Shown here: positions 13,449 through 21,915 of the stretch, piece after piece
How the letters are laid out: every line of letters begins with the position of its first letter
How positions within the stretch are numbered: position 1 is the first letter of the stretch
NCBI GenBank assembly: GCA_938039975.1
Contig: CALHTM010000021.1
Coordinates: forward strand, 1-27,355
Direction: 5' to 3'
DNA length: 27,355 nt
Source of the DNA: an uncultured Candidatus Saccharibacteria bacterium
GTDB taxonomy: Bacteria; Patescibacteriota; Saccharimonadia; Saccharimonadales; Saccharimonadaceae
Made by a program: the position numbers and the translations under genes
Notes under the pieces: generated by a model
The model's database searches: none
What the model was told of the DNA's origin: nothing
What the model saw: the letters and a program-made list of their open reading frames with translations, nothing else

Positions 13449-13858
13449 TAGTTTGAAGCCTCTCCGCTTGACGTTGTTCCCGATGAACGTTCATTAAAGA
13501 CTTGAATTGAACTATCTGATAGCGCCTCGCCACCAAAACTGGTCGATGCAGCCGCACGTTTGGCGTGTTTATCGTATACATTTTTAAAATCTTTGATAGT
13601 TTTTTGATCAATCTCCCCTTGCGCCGAGAAACCTTTTTCAGTTTCTTCGCTAGCGCCAGCTTGCTTCTGCACAGAGCTAAAACCCGGGCGGCTCAAATCG
13701 ACTTGTGCTGCACCGCTAGTGTTATACATCTCTAAAGCTACCGCCACCATGACGAGCGATATTATAATTACACAGACCAGCATAGCCGCAAAACCGCACC
13801 GCTGACAAATATGATCAGCCCGCTTTTTCAGGCGAGCACGAGCGTGAAGTCTAGTCAT
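13448..13858 (-). CDS. Single-helix membrane protein with Ser-rich tail, unknown
   Basis: The 136-residue protein has a basic N terminus with a Cys pair (HICQRCGF), a membrane helix at about 24-45 (AMLVCVIIISLVMVAVALEM) and a 90-residue polar segment rich in Ser, Ala and Gln ending SSGTTSSGEASN. The basic side suggests the N terminus is inside and the tail outside. No family is recognised. It overlaps the preceding secreted protein gene by 8 nt and the following trmB by 1 nt, so all three are translated from one mRNA. Confidence 0.7.
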   Translation of the reverse strand: MTRLHARARLKKRADHICQRCGFAAMLVCVIIISLVMVAVALEMYNTSGAAQVDLSRPGFSSVQKQAGASEETEKGFSAQGEIDQKTIKDFKNVYDKHAKRAAASTSFGGEALSDSSIQVFNERSSGTTSSGEASN

Positions 13859-14399
13859 TACTACCTCCTTGACTACTCAAACCCGTTTTTGACAAATCTA
13901 ATTTGTCGATTTGTGAGCTATATTGCTTAATTAGCTTTTCGAGTTCGACTACTGCTTTTCGTACATCACCGCGATAATAACGCGCTCGTTCAATATCCAT
14001 ATAAAAGTCCGCTGGCTTATCTTGGCAATCCGTCTGGGCTATATGCGACATTATCTGCTCGTAACGCTGATAAGAGTTGCGAAATTGTCCTATTTGATGG
14101 TCGAAATCGACGGTTGTCTTGGTTAAGTCGATGCCGTTGAGCTTATTGAGAGCAATACGGCTATTCATCGGCGCCATCAGTTTGGTAGAAATTGCATCAT
14201 ATTCGCGGCCGAGGTTGATGCGTACCAAAGCGTCATTAGCACGAATACGCTCTAAAACAGTTTTAGTCGTCGCACAATTACTGCGCACCAAATTAAGCTG
14301 CCGCTCAGTCAATAGAGTCATAGTTGGACCTTCGGCGCTAACCGTTGGAGCACAAGCGACATAGACTAACGCACACAATATAATAAGGCTTCTTTTCAT
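13851..14399 (-). CDS. Secreted helical protein, unknown
   Basis: The 182-residue protein has a signal peptide (MKRSLIILCALVYVACAPTVSA), cleaved either after VSA by signal peptidase I or before the Cys in YVAC as a lipoprotein; the lipobox is poor because Tyr is at -3. The mature part is charged and helical with coiled-coil character (RNSYQRYEQIMSHIAQTDC, AVVELEKLIKQYSSQIDKL). It probably works with the membrane protein encoded immediately downstream, with which it overlaps by 8 nt. No domain is recognised. Its -10 box ends 8 nt before the ATG. Confidence 0.7.
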   Translation of the reverse strand: MKRSLIILCALVYVACAPTVSAEGPTMTLLTERQLNLVRSNCATTKTVLERIRANDALVRINLGREYDAISTKLMAPMNSRIALNKLNGIDLTKTTVDFDHQIGQFRNSYQRYEQIMSHIAQTDCQDKPADFYMDIERARYYRGDVRKAVVELEKLIKQYSSQIDKLDLSKTGLSSQGGSND

Positions 14400-14407
14400 T
14401 ACGTATT

Positions 14408-14436
14408 ATTATGGCGAAATATTCCCAGACGGTCAA
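14408..14436 (-). promoter_or_regulatory. Promoter of the 14399-12786 operon, leaderless layout
   Basis: On the minus strand -35 TTGACC (14436-14431), 17 nt, -10 CATAAT (14413-14408), then 8 nt to the ATG at 14399. Confidence 0.65.
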
Positions 14437-14492
14437 GTCTACGTGTTAAGCTGCTAATTTATAACCTGCAAGTCACCTGCACCAACCCGACG

Positions 14493-14871
14493 CTAATTTA
14501 CATCTTTAATACTAAAACCAAACTTACCAGCGACAAGCGCAATATTCGGCTTACTAAATTCATCTGCTAGCGCCTGAAATTTGGCTTGTTTATCGCTGCC
14601 AAATTTTTGCACCAGATTATAATACCACTCAAATGTGCAAAAATATGGCGGCTCTTTGGGCGGTTTGCTTTTGGAATGAAATTTGTCGGCGTACATTAGC
14701 AGCCGCTCCTCGGGCGTGCTAGCGGTATAATCGGCTGTCCAAAAGCTGCGCCGCAATTGCGTCAACCACCTGACAGTGAGTGTAAATCAGCGCAAAATCA
14801 GCATCAGTTTTGGCGTATTTTTTGTGCAGGTTTTTGATTTGAGCTTCAGTTGGTAGTTTTGTTTTACTCAT
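14493..14871 (-). pseudogene. HD-domain phosphohydrolase, internal deletion with frameshift
   Basis: Two overlapping frames together make the ends of one protein. From ATG at 14871 the first frame gives 50 residues beginning MSKTKLPTEAQIKNLHKKYA and reaching the first HD-domain histidine, YTHCQVVDAIAAQLL, then stops at 14719. The second frame (open to 14493) resumes with TADYTASTPEERLLMYADKF, the usual C-terminal part with the last metal-ligand Asp, and continues PPYFCTFEWYYNLVQKFG to the end. The central part that should carry the His-Asp pair is missing. Intact relatives, as I recall them, are about 170-190 residues; here about 125 codons remain and they are out of frame. The junction lies between about 14719 and 14765. 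The gene is last in the aspS operon, 21 nt after the CYTH gene. Confidence 0.75.
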
Positions 14872-14892
14872 ATACTTATTTCGCAGACCAGT

Positions 14893-15432
14893 CTATTTAT
14901 CAAATTTTAATTCCGCAAGCTTCTCAATGTCTATACCGATATTCTGGTATAAATCAGAAGTGCTTTTCGTTATCAAATCGCTCTCAGTAAAGCCAAGCAG
15001 CGCTGCCGTTTTTACCACTTCCACTACGCTGTTCGCTTCTATTTCGACATATGGCTTTAACTTCGGCCAGCGGTCGATGACAACCTGAACACCGTCGAGG
15101 TCGTATTCTTGGCGTTTGTTTTCTTGATAACCGCGCGGTTTAATGCCAATTTTTGCTAATATTTCCAGTGTCGTTTCCATATCAGACACTTCAACTTCCC
15201 ACTCATGAGTACCATCAATAGTGTCGGCAGTTATTTCTTTGACGGTCAAAGTCGCCTGTTTCCCATCAGAGCGTAACCGCACCCAGCGATCTGGCACCGC
15301 TGGCATCGTATCAAATACGTAACGGCAAAAATTGTAATTACCGACTTCCTTAGCGCCGAGATTTGTCAACTTTTCTATGATATCGGCGGGATCGACATCA
15401 TATATTTTCGCTTCGTATTCTATGTTTGACAT
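14893..15432 (-). CDS. CYTH-domain protein (class IV adenylate cyclase / triphosphatase type)
   Basis: The 179-residue protein forms a triphosphate tunnel. It starts with the diagnostic E-x-E-x-K motif (EYEAKI) and carries RWVRLRSDG, TLTVKE, HEWEVEV, ENKRQEYDLDGVQVVIDRWP and PYVEIEA, the alternating charged strands of the CYTH barrel. Members include inorganic triphosphatase, thiamine triphosphatase and CyaB adenylate cyclase. The PYVEIEA segment is closest to the CyaB-like subgroup, but activity cannot be read from sequence. AAAGGA precedes the ATG. It is 9 nt after the Nudix gene and 21 nt before the HD pseudogene, in an operon of phosphate-ester hydrolases. Confidence 0.85.
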   Translation of the reverse strand: MSNIEYEAKIYDVDPADIIEKLTNLGAKEVGNYNFCRYVFDTMPAVPDRWVRLRSDGKQATLTVKEITADTIDGTHEWEVEVSDMETTLEILAKIGIKPRGYQENKRQEYDLDGVQVVIDRWPKLKPYVEIEANSVVEVVKTAALLGFTESDLITKSTSDLYQNIGIDIEKLAELKFDK

Positions 15433-15441
15433 AAAATCCTT

Positions 15442-15879
15442 TCACGTTATCACGGAATCAGCCGGCCACCATCTCAGCACAAAATCCCGATAACCCGGCG
15501 CGAGCTTGTCAGTAGTTTCAATCTCCGCTCGAGCGAGCCAAATCGGGCGCTCCTCGCCGCCATCACACGCCCGGTCTGGCAGTTCAACGTTACTGTCAAC
15601 TGTAGCCGTATAGCCAAGAATAATTTTATGATCTTTGACAGCACTACCTCGCGGATAGCGCATATAGAAATCAGCTGGCGTCGCATCAATTGTGATACCC
15701 AGCTCCTCGCGCAGCTCTCGCTCTAGCGCCACGTCAGGCGTTTCGCCAGCGTCAATATGTCCGCCCGGCAAGCCAAAGCCATCATCGTGCGGATAATACA
15801 TCAGTAGCACACGCTTGCCGTCGCTGCTATACAGCGCTACTTTTACGCTAACTTCGTGTCGATCGTACATTGCGCTCAT
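15442..15879 (-). CDS. Nudix hydrolase
   Basis: The 145-residue protein has a complete Nudix box, GGHIDAGETPDVALERELRE followed by ELGI, giving G-x5-E-x7-R-E-U-x-E-E-x-G-U. The N-terminal strand VSVKVALYSSDGKRVLLMYY and the loop YPHDDGFGLPGGH are standard. Such enzymes cleave nucleoside diphosphates linked to another group; the substrate is not predictable. The ATG at 15879 overlaps the aspS stop (ATGA), which supports this start over the ATG three codons later. Confidence 0.88.
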   Translation of the reverse strand: MSAMYDRHEVSVKVALYSSDGKRVLLMYYPHDDGFGLPGGHIDAGETPDVALERELREELGITIDATPADFYMRYPRGSAVKDHKIILGYTATVDSNVELPDRACDGGEERPIWLARAEIETTDKLAPGYRDFVLRWWPADSVIT

Positions 15880-17714
15880 AACCCCAGTTCCTTTAGCTGC
15901 GCTGGGTCAACCATTGACGGCGAGTCCATCATCACGTCAACGCCCGAACCGTTCTTTGGAAAGGCTAAGGTCTCGCGAACATTGGTTTCGTCAATGAGCT
16001 CCATGAGGATGCGATCAACACCAAAGGCGCAGCCAGCGTGCGGCGGCGCGCCGTATTTGAAGGCGTTCAGCATGGCGCCAAACTTTTCCTCGACGTAGCT
16101 TTCACTGAAGCCAAGCAGGCCAAACACTTTGTACAGCACCGCCGGGTTGTGATTGCGCACACCGCCAGAGCAGATTTCGTAGCCGTTCATCACCATGTCG
16201 AATTGGTCAGCCACGATGGCCAGTTTTTCAGCGTCAGTCGTCGCCGATTCCAGCACCTCTAGGCCACCCTTTGGCATGCTAAATGGATTGTGGCCAAAGT
16301 CAAGCTTTTTACCGTGGTCGTCCCATTCATAGAACGGAAAATCAACGATCCAAGCCAAGGCTACCTCATCCGATTTTTTCAGGTTGAAATGGGCAGCAAA
16401 TTCGTTTCGCAGACGGCCAAGAACGGCGTTGACGACTGAGCGTGTGTCAGCGCCGAAGAAGACAACATCACCGTCCTCAGGATTCATTTTCTCTATAAGT
16501 AATTTGTGTTCTTCGTCTGACAAGAACTTTGCTACTGGCGAAATCACATCATAAAAACAAGGAACGTTAGTATGCATTGGTATCACGTAGCCCTGCGCCT
16601 TGTCTGCATTTTTGATTGTCACGTACTTAATATAGGCTAAACCGCCCGCCCCCTCGCTCTTGGCAATGTCAGTGAATTGGTCGATTTGCTTGCGGCTAAG
16701 GCTGGCGCCGTTTTTCACGCAAATTGCCTTGATACAATCAGCGTTTTTGAACACGCCAAATTCGGTATTGGCAAACACGTCAGTCAGCTCAATCAGCTCC
16801 ATGCCAAAGCGCAAGTCCGGCTTATCCGAGCCATACGTCTCCATGGCGTCGCGGTACGAAATGCGCGGAATTGGACTGCCGTCACCGACCGCGAGACCGC
16901 TCAAGTCCAGCAACTTCTTGCCCGCAAACTCAGTCGCGAGCTGCTGCATCAACGGTTCGACCTCACGACGAACTTCCTCGCCGTCTTCAACGAAGCTCAT
17001 CTCCAGATCCAGCTGATAAAACTCACCGTACAGTCGGTCAGCTCGCGGATCTTCATCGCGAAAACACGCCGCCAACTGGTAATATCGCGGCACACCGCCA
17101 ACCATCAGCAGCTGCTTGAACTGCTGCGGCGCTTGCGGCAGAGCGTAAAACTTGCCTTCCTGCAAGCGGCTGGGGATTAGGAAATCACGCGCGCCCTCTG
17201 GGCTGGAATTTGCCAAAATCGGCGTCTGAATCTCAATGAAATCACGGTCGTCCATGTACTGATGCATCCGTCGGTACATTTCAGCACGTTTTTTCAGCAT
17301 CTGTTGCATCTTCGGGCGACGCAGGTCGAGGTAACGATACTTAAAACGCAAGTCCTCGCCCGCTTGGTTTTCCTCGGCAAAGGGCTGGATTGGCAAGGTC
17401 TCGGCGCGATTAAGTAACGTCAGCCTCTCGACCACCAATTCAACTGCGCCGGTTGGAATCTTGTCATTTTTTAGTTCTGCTGCACGTTCGCGCACTGTAC
17501 CTTCGGCGCGAATGACAAATTCGTCGCGCAGCTCCTCGGCAAGCGAAAATGCTTCCGGATTATCAGAATTAAAAACTAGCTGCAACAAACTGGTGTGATC
17601 GCGTAAATCAACAAAAATTAGCCCGCCGTGATCGCGGCGCGAGTGCACCCAGCCGCTAACTGAAATTTTTTCGCCGGCAAGTTGCGCCGCCTGTGTATTA
17701 AAAGTTCGCTTCAT
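15876..17714 (-). CDS. aspS: Aspartyl-tRNA synthetase
   Basis: This is a bacterial-type class II synthetase of 612 residues. The anticodon-binding OB fold is at the N terminus (SVSGWVHSRRDHGGLIFVDL). Motif 1 surrounds TPILANSSPEGARDFLIPSR. Motif 2 is FRDEDPRADRLYGEFYQLDL. A GAD-like insertion lies in the middle. Motif 3 is GCAFGVDRILMEL near the C terminus. It charges tRNA-Asp; whether it also charges tRNA-Asn (non-discriminating type, needing GatCAB) cannot be decided here. A longer frame reaches 17765, but the Met at 17714 aligns with the family start and follows a TATAAT box by 9 nt, so the longer version would precede the transcript. It heads the Nudix-CYTH-HD operon. Confidence 0.95.
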   Translation of the reverse strand: MKRTFNTQAAQLAGEKISVSGWVHSRRDHGGLIFVDLRDHTSLLQLVFNSDNPEAFSLAEELRDEFVIRAEGTVRERAAELKNDKIPTGAVELVVERLTLLNRAETLPIQPFAEENQAGEDLRFKYRYLDLRRPKMQQMLKKRAEMYRRMHQYMDDRDFIEIQTPILANSSPEGARDFLIPSRLQEGKFYALPQAPQQFKQLLMVGGVPRYYQLAACFRDEDPRADRLYGEFYQLDLEMSFVEDGEEVRREVEPLMQQLATEFAGKKLLDLSGLAVGDGSPIPRISYRDAMETYGSDKPDLRFGMELIELTDVFANTEFGVFKNADCIKAICVKNGASLSRKQIDQFTDIAKSEGAGGLAYIKYVTIKNADKAQGYVIPMHTNVPCFYDVISPVAKFLSDEEHKLLIEKMNPEDGDVVFFGADTRSVVNAVLGRLRNEFAAHFNLKKSDEVALAWIVDFPFYEWDDHGKKLDFGHNPFSMPKGGLEVLESATTDAEKLAIVADQFDMVMNGYEICSGGVRNHNPAVLYKVFGLLGFSESYVEEKFGAMLNAFKYGAPPHAGCAFGVDRILMELIDETNVRETLAFPKNGSGVDVMMDSPSMVDPAQLKELGL

Positions 17715-17723
17715 ATCTCTGTT

Positions 17724-17753
17724 ATTATACTCGATTTGGCCATCCTTTACCAA
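17724..17753 (-). promoter_or_regulatory. aspS promoter, leaderless layout
   Basis: On the minus strand -35 TTGGTA (17753-17748), 18 nt, -10 TATAAT (17729-17724), then 9 nt to the ATG at 17714. No Shine-Dalgarno site is present. Confidence 0.6.
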
Positions 17754-17791
17754 TCTGCGCTGCATTGATAGCTTTTCTAAATAAAATGCGC

Positions 17792-17797
17792 TACAAT
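17792..17797 (+). promoter_or_regulatory. -10 box of the type IV pilus operon
   Basis: TACAAT ends 13 nt before the pilB ATG, giving a predicted leader of only about 6 nt. The -35 is weak. It lies back to back with the aspS promoter. Confidence 0.45.
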
Positions 17798-17810
17798 TAG
17801 CATAAGAATT

Positions 17811-19595
17811 ATGAGGATCCTAAATAATACTCTGGTCAAGATTCTGACGCGTAATAATATTGCGACCGAAGAAACTCTCAAACCGCTAATGGAAGAGGCG
17901 GAGCGTTCTTCGCGGCCGCTGCAAGATATTGTATTAGATTCAAAGCTTGTATCTGAAACCGACTTGACAAAGCTTTTCGCGCAATACGCCGATATACCTT
18001 ACATTGAGGTCGATCCACGTAATATTCCGAGCGAGGTACTGAACCGCATCCCAGAGCGTATCGCCCGTCAATACAATGCAGTGATTTTTCAAGTCGACGA
18101 AGACGGCACCATGCACTTGGCGATGGATGATCCAGATGATGTGCTGGCTACTAATTTTATCGAGAAAGAAATCGGCAGCAATACTAAAATTTATATCGCA
18201 CCGCATTCTAATATCTTGCAATGTTTAGAAAATTATCGCGGCGATGTCAATCAAGAGCTCAATGAAGTCATTGACGTGCAGCGCGAAGATGACGGCTCGG
18301 ATCAGAAAGTCTCCGAAGCTGATGTTGCCGAGGATTCGCCAATCGCCCAAACCGTTAATTTGCTGTTAGAATATGCTATCCGCTCTCAGGCCTCAGATAT
18401 TCACATCGAGCCGCGTGAGAATTTCGTGCAAGTACGCTACCGCATCGACGGCGTTCTCAAAGAAGTCAATCAATTACCGCGCAACGTGCTAAATGCACTG
18501 GTCAGCCGTATTAAGATTTTATCCAACCTCAAGATTGACGAGCGTCGCGTGCCGCAAGATGGCCGCTTCAAAATTAAAGTCGCTGGCAAACAATACGCTT
18601 TGCGCGTTAGCACCCTGCCAATTACCGACGGCGAGAAAGTCGTTATGCGAATTCTCGACGAATCCAACCAAGCAATCACGTTGCAGCAGCTTGGTTATTG
18701 GGGCAGATCGCTAGCCATCATAAATAACGCTATTGCCGAACCAAATGGCATGATTCTAGTAACCGGACCGACTGGTAGCGGCAAATCTACCTCGTTATTT
18801 TCGGTGTTATCTATGCTAAATACACCGGAAGTTAATATCTCGACTATCGAGGATCCAGTCGAATACAAAATCCCCGGCGTCAACCAAACCCAGACCAACG
18901 CCAAAGCTGGTATGACTTTCGCCTCAGGGCTGCGGGCATTGCTGCGCCAAGATCCGAACATCATCATGGTCGGCGAGATCCGCGACGGTGAGACAGCCAA
19001 CCTAGGCGTACAGGCGGCTCTGACTGGACACTTGGTATTTTCAACCTTGCACACCAACAATGCGGCGACTTGTTTGCCACGCTTATTGGATATGGGTATC
19101 GAGCCATTCTTGATCGCTTCAACAGTCAAGGCGGTCGTCGGTCAGCGCTTAGTACGACGACTGTGCATGAGCTGCCGCGAACAATACGTACCGACGCCAG
19201 ACGAGATCAACGAAATAGTCTCGCTGTTTAATCTGCGTCCAGACCAAACGTTTGCACATATTCATGATCTAGAATTACAAGCCATCGAGCAAAAAGTTGG
19301 CGGCGACACGCCAGCTGGCACCGACGAGACTACTATTCGCACCCTCTGGCGAGCGCACCCAGGCGGCTGCGATGAATGCGGACACGTCGGCTTCAAGGGG
19401 CGCGTCGGTATTTACGAAGTGTTGGGTATGTCGCGCGAAATTCAAAAAATGATAACTTCCGACGCCACTAGCAACCAGATTCAAGATCAAGCAATCAAGG
19501 AGGGAATGATTACAATGCAATCTGATGGATTAGTTAAAACATTACGCGGCAACACTACGCTCGACGAGGTGCTGCGTGTTACGAGGGAATCCTAA
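17811..19595 (+). CDS. pilB: Type IV pilus assembly ATPase PilB
   Basis: The 594-residue GspE/PilB-family hexameric ATPase drives pilus extension from the cytoplasm. It has an N-terminal T2SSE_N domain (residues 1 to about 150) and the N2 segment with SQASDIHIEP. Walker A is GPTGSGKS (319-326). The Asp-box region is STIEDPVEY, Walker B contains MVGEIRDGETA, and the His-box is LVFSTLHTNNA. A C-terminal zinc-binding element has Cys452/Cys455 and Cys520/Cys523, typical of PilB/GspE and not of the retraction ATPase PilT. Its stop overlaps the pilC start (TAATG). Confidence 0.95.
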   Translation: MRILNNTLVKILTRNNIATEETLKPLMEEAERSSRPLQDIVLDSKLVSETDLTKLFAQYADIPYIEVDPRNIPSEVLNRIPERIARQYNAVIFQVDEDGTMHLAMDDPDDVLATNFIEKEIGSNTKIYIAPHSNILQCLENYRGDVNQELNEVIDVQREDDGSDQKVSEADVAEDSPIAQTVNLLLEYAIRSQASDIHIEPRENFVQVRYRIDGVLKEVNQLPRNVLNALVSRIKILSNLKIDERRVPQDGRFKIKVAGKQYALRVSTLPITDGEKVVMRILDESNQAITLQQLGYWGRSLAIINNAIAEPNGMILVTGPTGSGKSTSLFSVLSMLNTPEVNISTIEDPVEYKIPGVNQTQTNAKAGMTFASGLRALLRQDPNIIMVGEIRDGETANLGVQAALTGHLVFSTLHTNNAATCLPRLLDMGIEPFLIASTVKAVVGQRLVRRLCMSCREQYVPTPDEINEIVSLFNLRPDQTFAHIHDLELQAIEQKVGGDTPAGTDETTIRTLWRAHPGGCDECGHVGFKGRVGIYEVLGMSREIQKMITSDATSNQIQDQAIKEGMITMQSDGLVKTLRGNTTLDEVLRVTRES

Positions 19596-20821
19596 TGGCA
19601 TCTTTCTCTTATGTCGCAACTAATAAGTCTGGCGATGTCATCCAAGGCAACATCGAGGCTAGCGATCGACCTGGAGCTTTATCTGCTCTAACCAAGCAAG
19701 GCTTGTCACCGCTCAGTATTGACTCGCTTGAAAAGAAAGGACTAGCCAGTATTAGTTTTGGCGGCGGTAAGAAAAAAGTTAAAACCGACGACATCGTGAT
19801 GTTCACCCGCCAGATGAGCGCCATGGTTAGCGCTGGCGTGCCGTTGCTGCGAGCACTTTCTTCACAACATGATCACACTGATAGTCCAGCCCTCAAGGCA
19901 GTCCTTGGCGACATCATTAAAGACGTCCAATCTGGTATGCAGCTAGCCGATGCCCTGAGCAAACATCCAGCTACTTTTAACGATGTTTATGTCAATATGG
20001 TGCGTGCTGGCGAAGCTGGCGGTATTCTTGACGATATCCTTAGGCGCCTAGCTATTCAGCAAGAAAAAAGCGCTGGCATTCGCAAAAAAATTAAAGGAGC
20101 GATGACTTATCCGTTAGTTTTGCTGGTTATTACTATTATGGCCTTTTTGGTTTTAATGGTGTTTGTCATCCCGCAAATCGGTGAAATGATTAAAGGGTTT
20201 GGCGGCGAGGATGCTGAACTACCAGCTTTGACTCAAGTGATGTTGTCAATTAGCGGCTTTTTGACGACTAAAGGATACTTGCTGGTACCAGTACTAATCG
20301 CTATCGTTTACTTCTTGCGGCGCTGGCTGAATACTACAGCTGGCAAACACACTTTTCACCGTTTTGTCCTCAAGATACCAGCTATTAGTAGCATCATTCA
20401 GAAAGTAGCTGTCGCCCGCTTTGCTCGTACGTTTTCGGCGCTCATGGGGTCTGGCGCAGCTGTTCTAGAATCGCTCGAAGTCACTTCGCATTCAGTCGGC
20501 AATGTTGTTTACGAGGAAGCTCTACTAAAAGCTGCCAAGGAAGTCGAAAACGGCAAAAACTTATCAACAATCATCGAAAAAACTGGATTATTCCCGCCAA
20601 TCGTCTCGCAGATGCTAGCTGTCGGCGAAGAAACTGGCCAAACCGACGTCGTGCTAGTCAAAGTAGCCGACTTTTACGAAGAAGAAGTTGATGTCGCCAT
20701 CGACAGTATCGGCTCAATTATTGAACCGGTAATGATCGTGTTGATGGGCGGCATGGTAGGCTTGATTGCCGCTAGCGTTATGATGCCAATTGCCGGCTTA
20801 TCAACGAGTATTAAACAATAA
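19595..20821 (+). CDS. pilC: Type IV pilus inner-membrane platform protein PilC
   Basis: The 408-residue GspF/PilC protein anchors the ATPase and pilin assembly in the membrane. It starts with the usual FSYVATNKSGDVIQGNIEA strand motif and carries two GspF domains, each with the conserved VYVNMVRAGEAGG or VSQMLAVGEETGQ pattern. Three membrane helices lie at about 169-192, 223-243 and 375-398. One base overlaps pilB, so translation is coupled. Confidence 0.95.
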   Translation: MASFSYVATNKSGDVIQGNIEASDRPGALSALTKQGLSPLSIDSLEKKGLASISFGGGKKKVKTDDIVMFTRQMSAMVSAGVPLLRALSSQHDHTDSPALKAVLGDIIKDVQSGMQLADALSKHPATFNDVYVNMVRAGEAGGILDDILRRLAIQQEKSAGIRKKIKGAMTYPLVLLVITIMAFLVLMVFVIPQIGEMIKGFGGEDAELPALTQVMLSISGFLTTKGYLLVPVLIAIVYFLRRWLNTTAGKHTFHRFVLKIPAISSIIQKVAVARFARTFSALMGSGAAVLESLEVTSHSVGNVVYEEALLKAAKEVENGKNLSTIIEKTGLFPPIVSQMLAVGEETGQTDVVLVKVADFYEEEVDVAIDSIGSIIEPVMIVLMGGMVGLIAASVMMPIAGLSTSIKQ

Positions 20822-20827
20822 AACTTA

Positions 20828-20836
20828 TGCTATACT
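20828..20836 (+). promoter_or_regulatory. Internal extended -10 promoter before pilM
   Basis: TGC-TATACT lies in the 35-nt gap after pilC, with an AAGGG ribosome site between it and the ATG at 20857. It would let pilM-pilO be expressed separately from pilB-pilC. Confidence 0.45.
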
Positions 20837-20856
20837 GTATATAGAAAAGGGCATCC

Positions 20857-21915
20857 ATGGTAAAACTATTTTTCAAAGACAAACCGATCATCGGGCTCGA
20901 CATCAATTATACTGGTGTTAAAGTCATGGCCATCAACCAGAAACACGCTGACGTTCGCGGCTACGGCTCAGTCGATCTTGACCCGGTTAAGACACAGGAG
21001 GCGCTCGACACCGACGACCACGAGTATCTGCGCGAGCACATAGCCAATATGTTTCGAGATCGCATTATCGGCTCTCTGCCTTCTAACCACGTAGTAATTG
21101 GCTTGCCGACGAGCCGCACTTATTCGCGCACCTTTACTCTGCCAGCAAGCGAAGAAAAGCATATTGCCAGCGCTGCCCAGCTAGAAGTCGAACGCTATAT
21201 ACCAGTACCGTCAGACTCGTTATACACTGACTACGAAATTATTAAGCGCACCAAAGAGACCCTGATGGTTGTCGTCTCGGCCGCACCGCGCGCGCTGGTT
21301 GATACAGTTACGCAAGTTGCCAAGGAAGTCGATCTGCGTCCAGTTGCCGTTGAACCGAGCATGAATGCGGTCGCCCGCATCCTGACCAAAACCGAGGAAG
21401 GCAATCGTACCACGCTAGTTATCGACGTCGGCGCCACCAGTACCGATATTGCCGTCTTGGAAGATTCAGCGATTCTCATTACCGGTTCGGCTAATGTCGG
21501 CGGCAATAACTTCACTCTAGATATCGCTAGTAAAATGCAAGTGTCGCTAGAAAAAGCTCACCAGTATAAAGTCCTCAACGGCCTCGGACAAAGCGATGAT
21601 CATGACAAAATTGAAGCCGCCCTCAAACCAAGCCTCGGTCGTATCGTCGGAGAAGCCAAAAAGGTCATCCGTTACTACAGCGAACGTATTTCGGAGGATA
21701 AAAAAATCGAGCAAATTCTTATCGTTGGCGGCGGTGCAAACATGCCAGGTATCGGCGAATACTTTACTAACGCTTTCATTTTGCCGGCCCGCGTCGCTAG
21801 CCCGTGGCAAGATCTTGATTTCGGGTCGCTTGAGAAACCGCACCGCCAGTTTCGCCCGCGTTACATCACCGTCGCTGGTCTGGCTAGCGTACGGCCATCG
21901 GAGGTAAAAAAATGA
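20857..21915 (+). CDS. pilM: Type IV pilus assembly protein PilM
   Basis: The 352-residue actin-fold cytoplasmic protein binds the N terminus of PilN. The phosphate-1 segment is IIGLDINYTGVKVMAI. The phosphate-2 segment is TLVIDVGATSTDIAVL. The adenosine loop is ILIVGGGANMPGIGEYF. The 1C subdomain is full length, as in Thermus PilM. AAGGG lies about 7 nt upstream of the ATG. The stop overlaps pilN (ATGA). Confidence 0.93.
   Translation: MVKLFFKDKPIIGLDINYTGVKVMAINQKHADVRGYGSVDLDPVKTQEALDTDDHEYLREHIANMFRDRIIGSLPSNHVVIGLPTSRTYSRTFTLPASEEKHIASAAQLEVERYIPVPSDSLYTDYEIIKRTKETLMVVVSAAPRALVDTVTQVAKEVDLRPVAVEPSMNAVARILTKTEEGNRTTLVIDVGATSTDIAVLEDSAILITGSANVGGNNFTLDIASKMQVSLEKAHQYKVLNGLGQSDDHDKIEAALKPSLGRIVGEAKKVIRYYSERISEDKKIEQILIVGGGANMPGIGEYFTNAFILPARVASPWQDLDFGSLEKPHRQFRPRYITVAGLASVRPSEVKK

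Noticed and set aside
16038..17180. Plus-strand ORFs of up to 167 residues opposite aspS
   Set aside because: aspS is a full-length, motif-complete gene on the other strand; these frames have low-complexity, non-protein-like composition.
17715..17765. Seventeen-residue N-terminal extension of aspS
   Set aside because: It spans the TATAAT box at 17724-17729 and does not resemble the AspRS N terminus, which starts at 17714.
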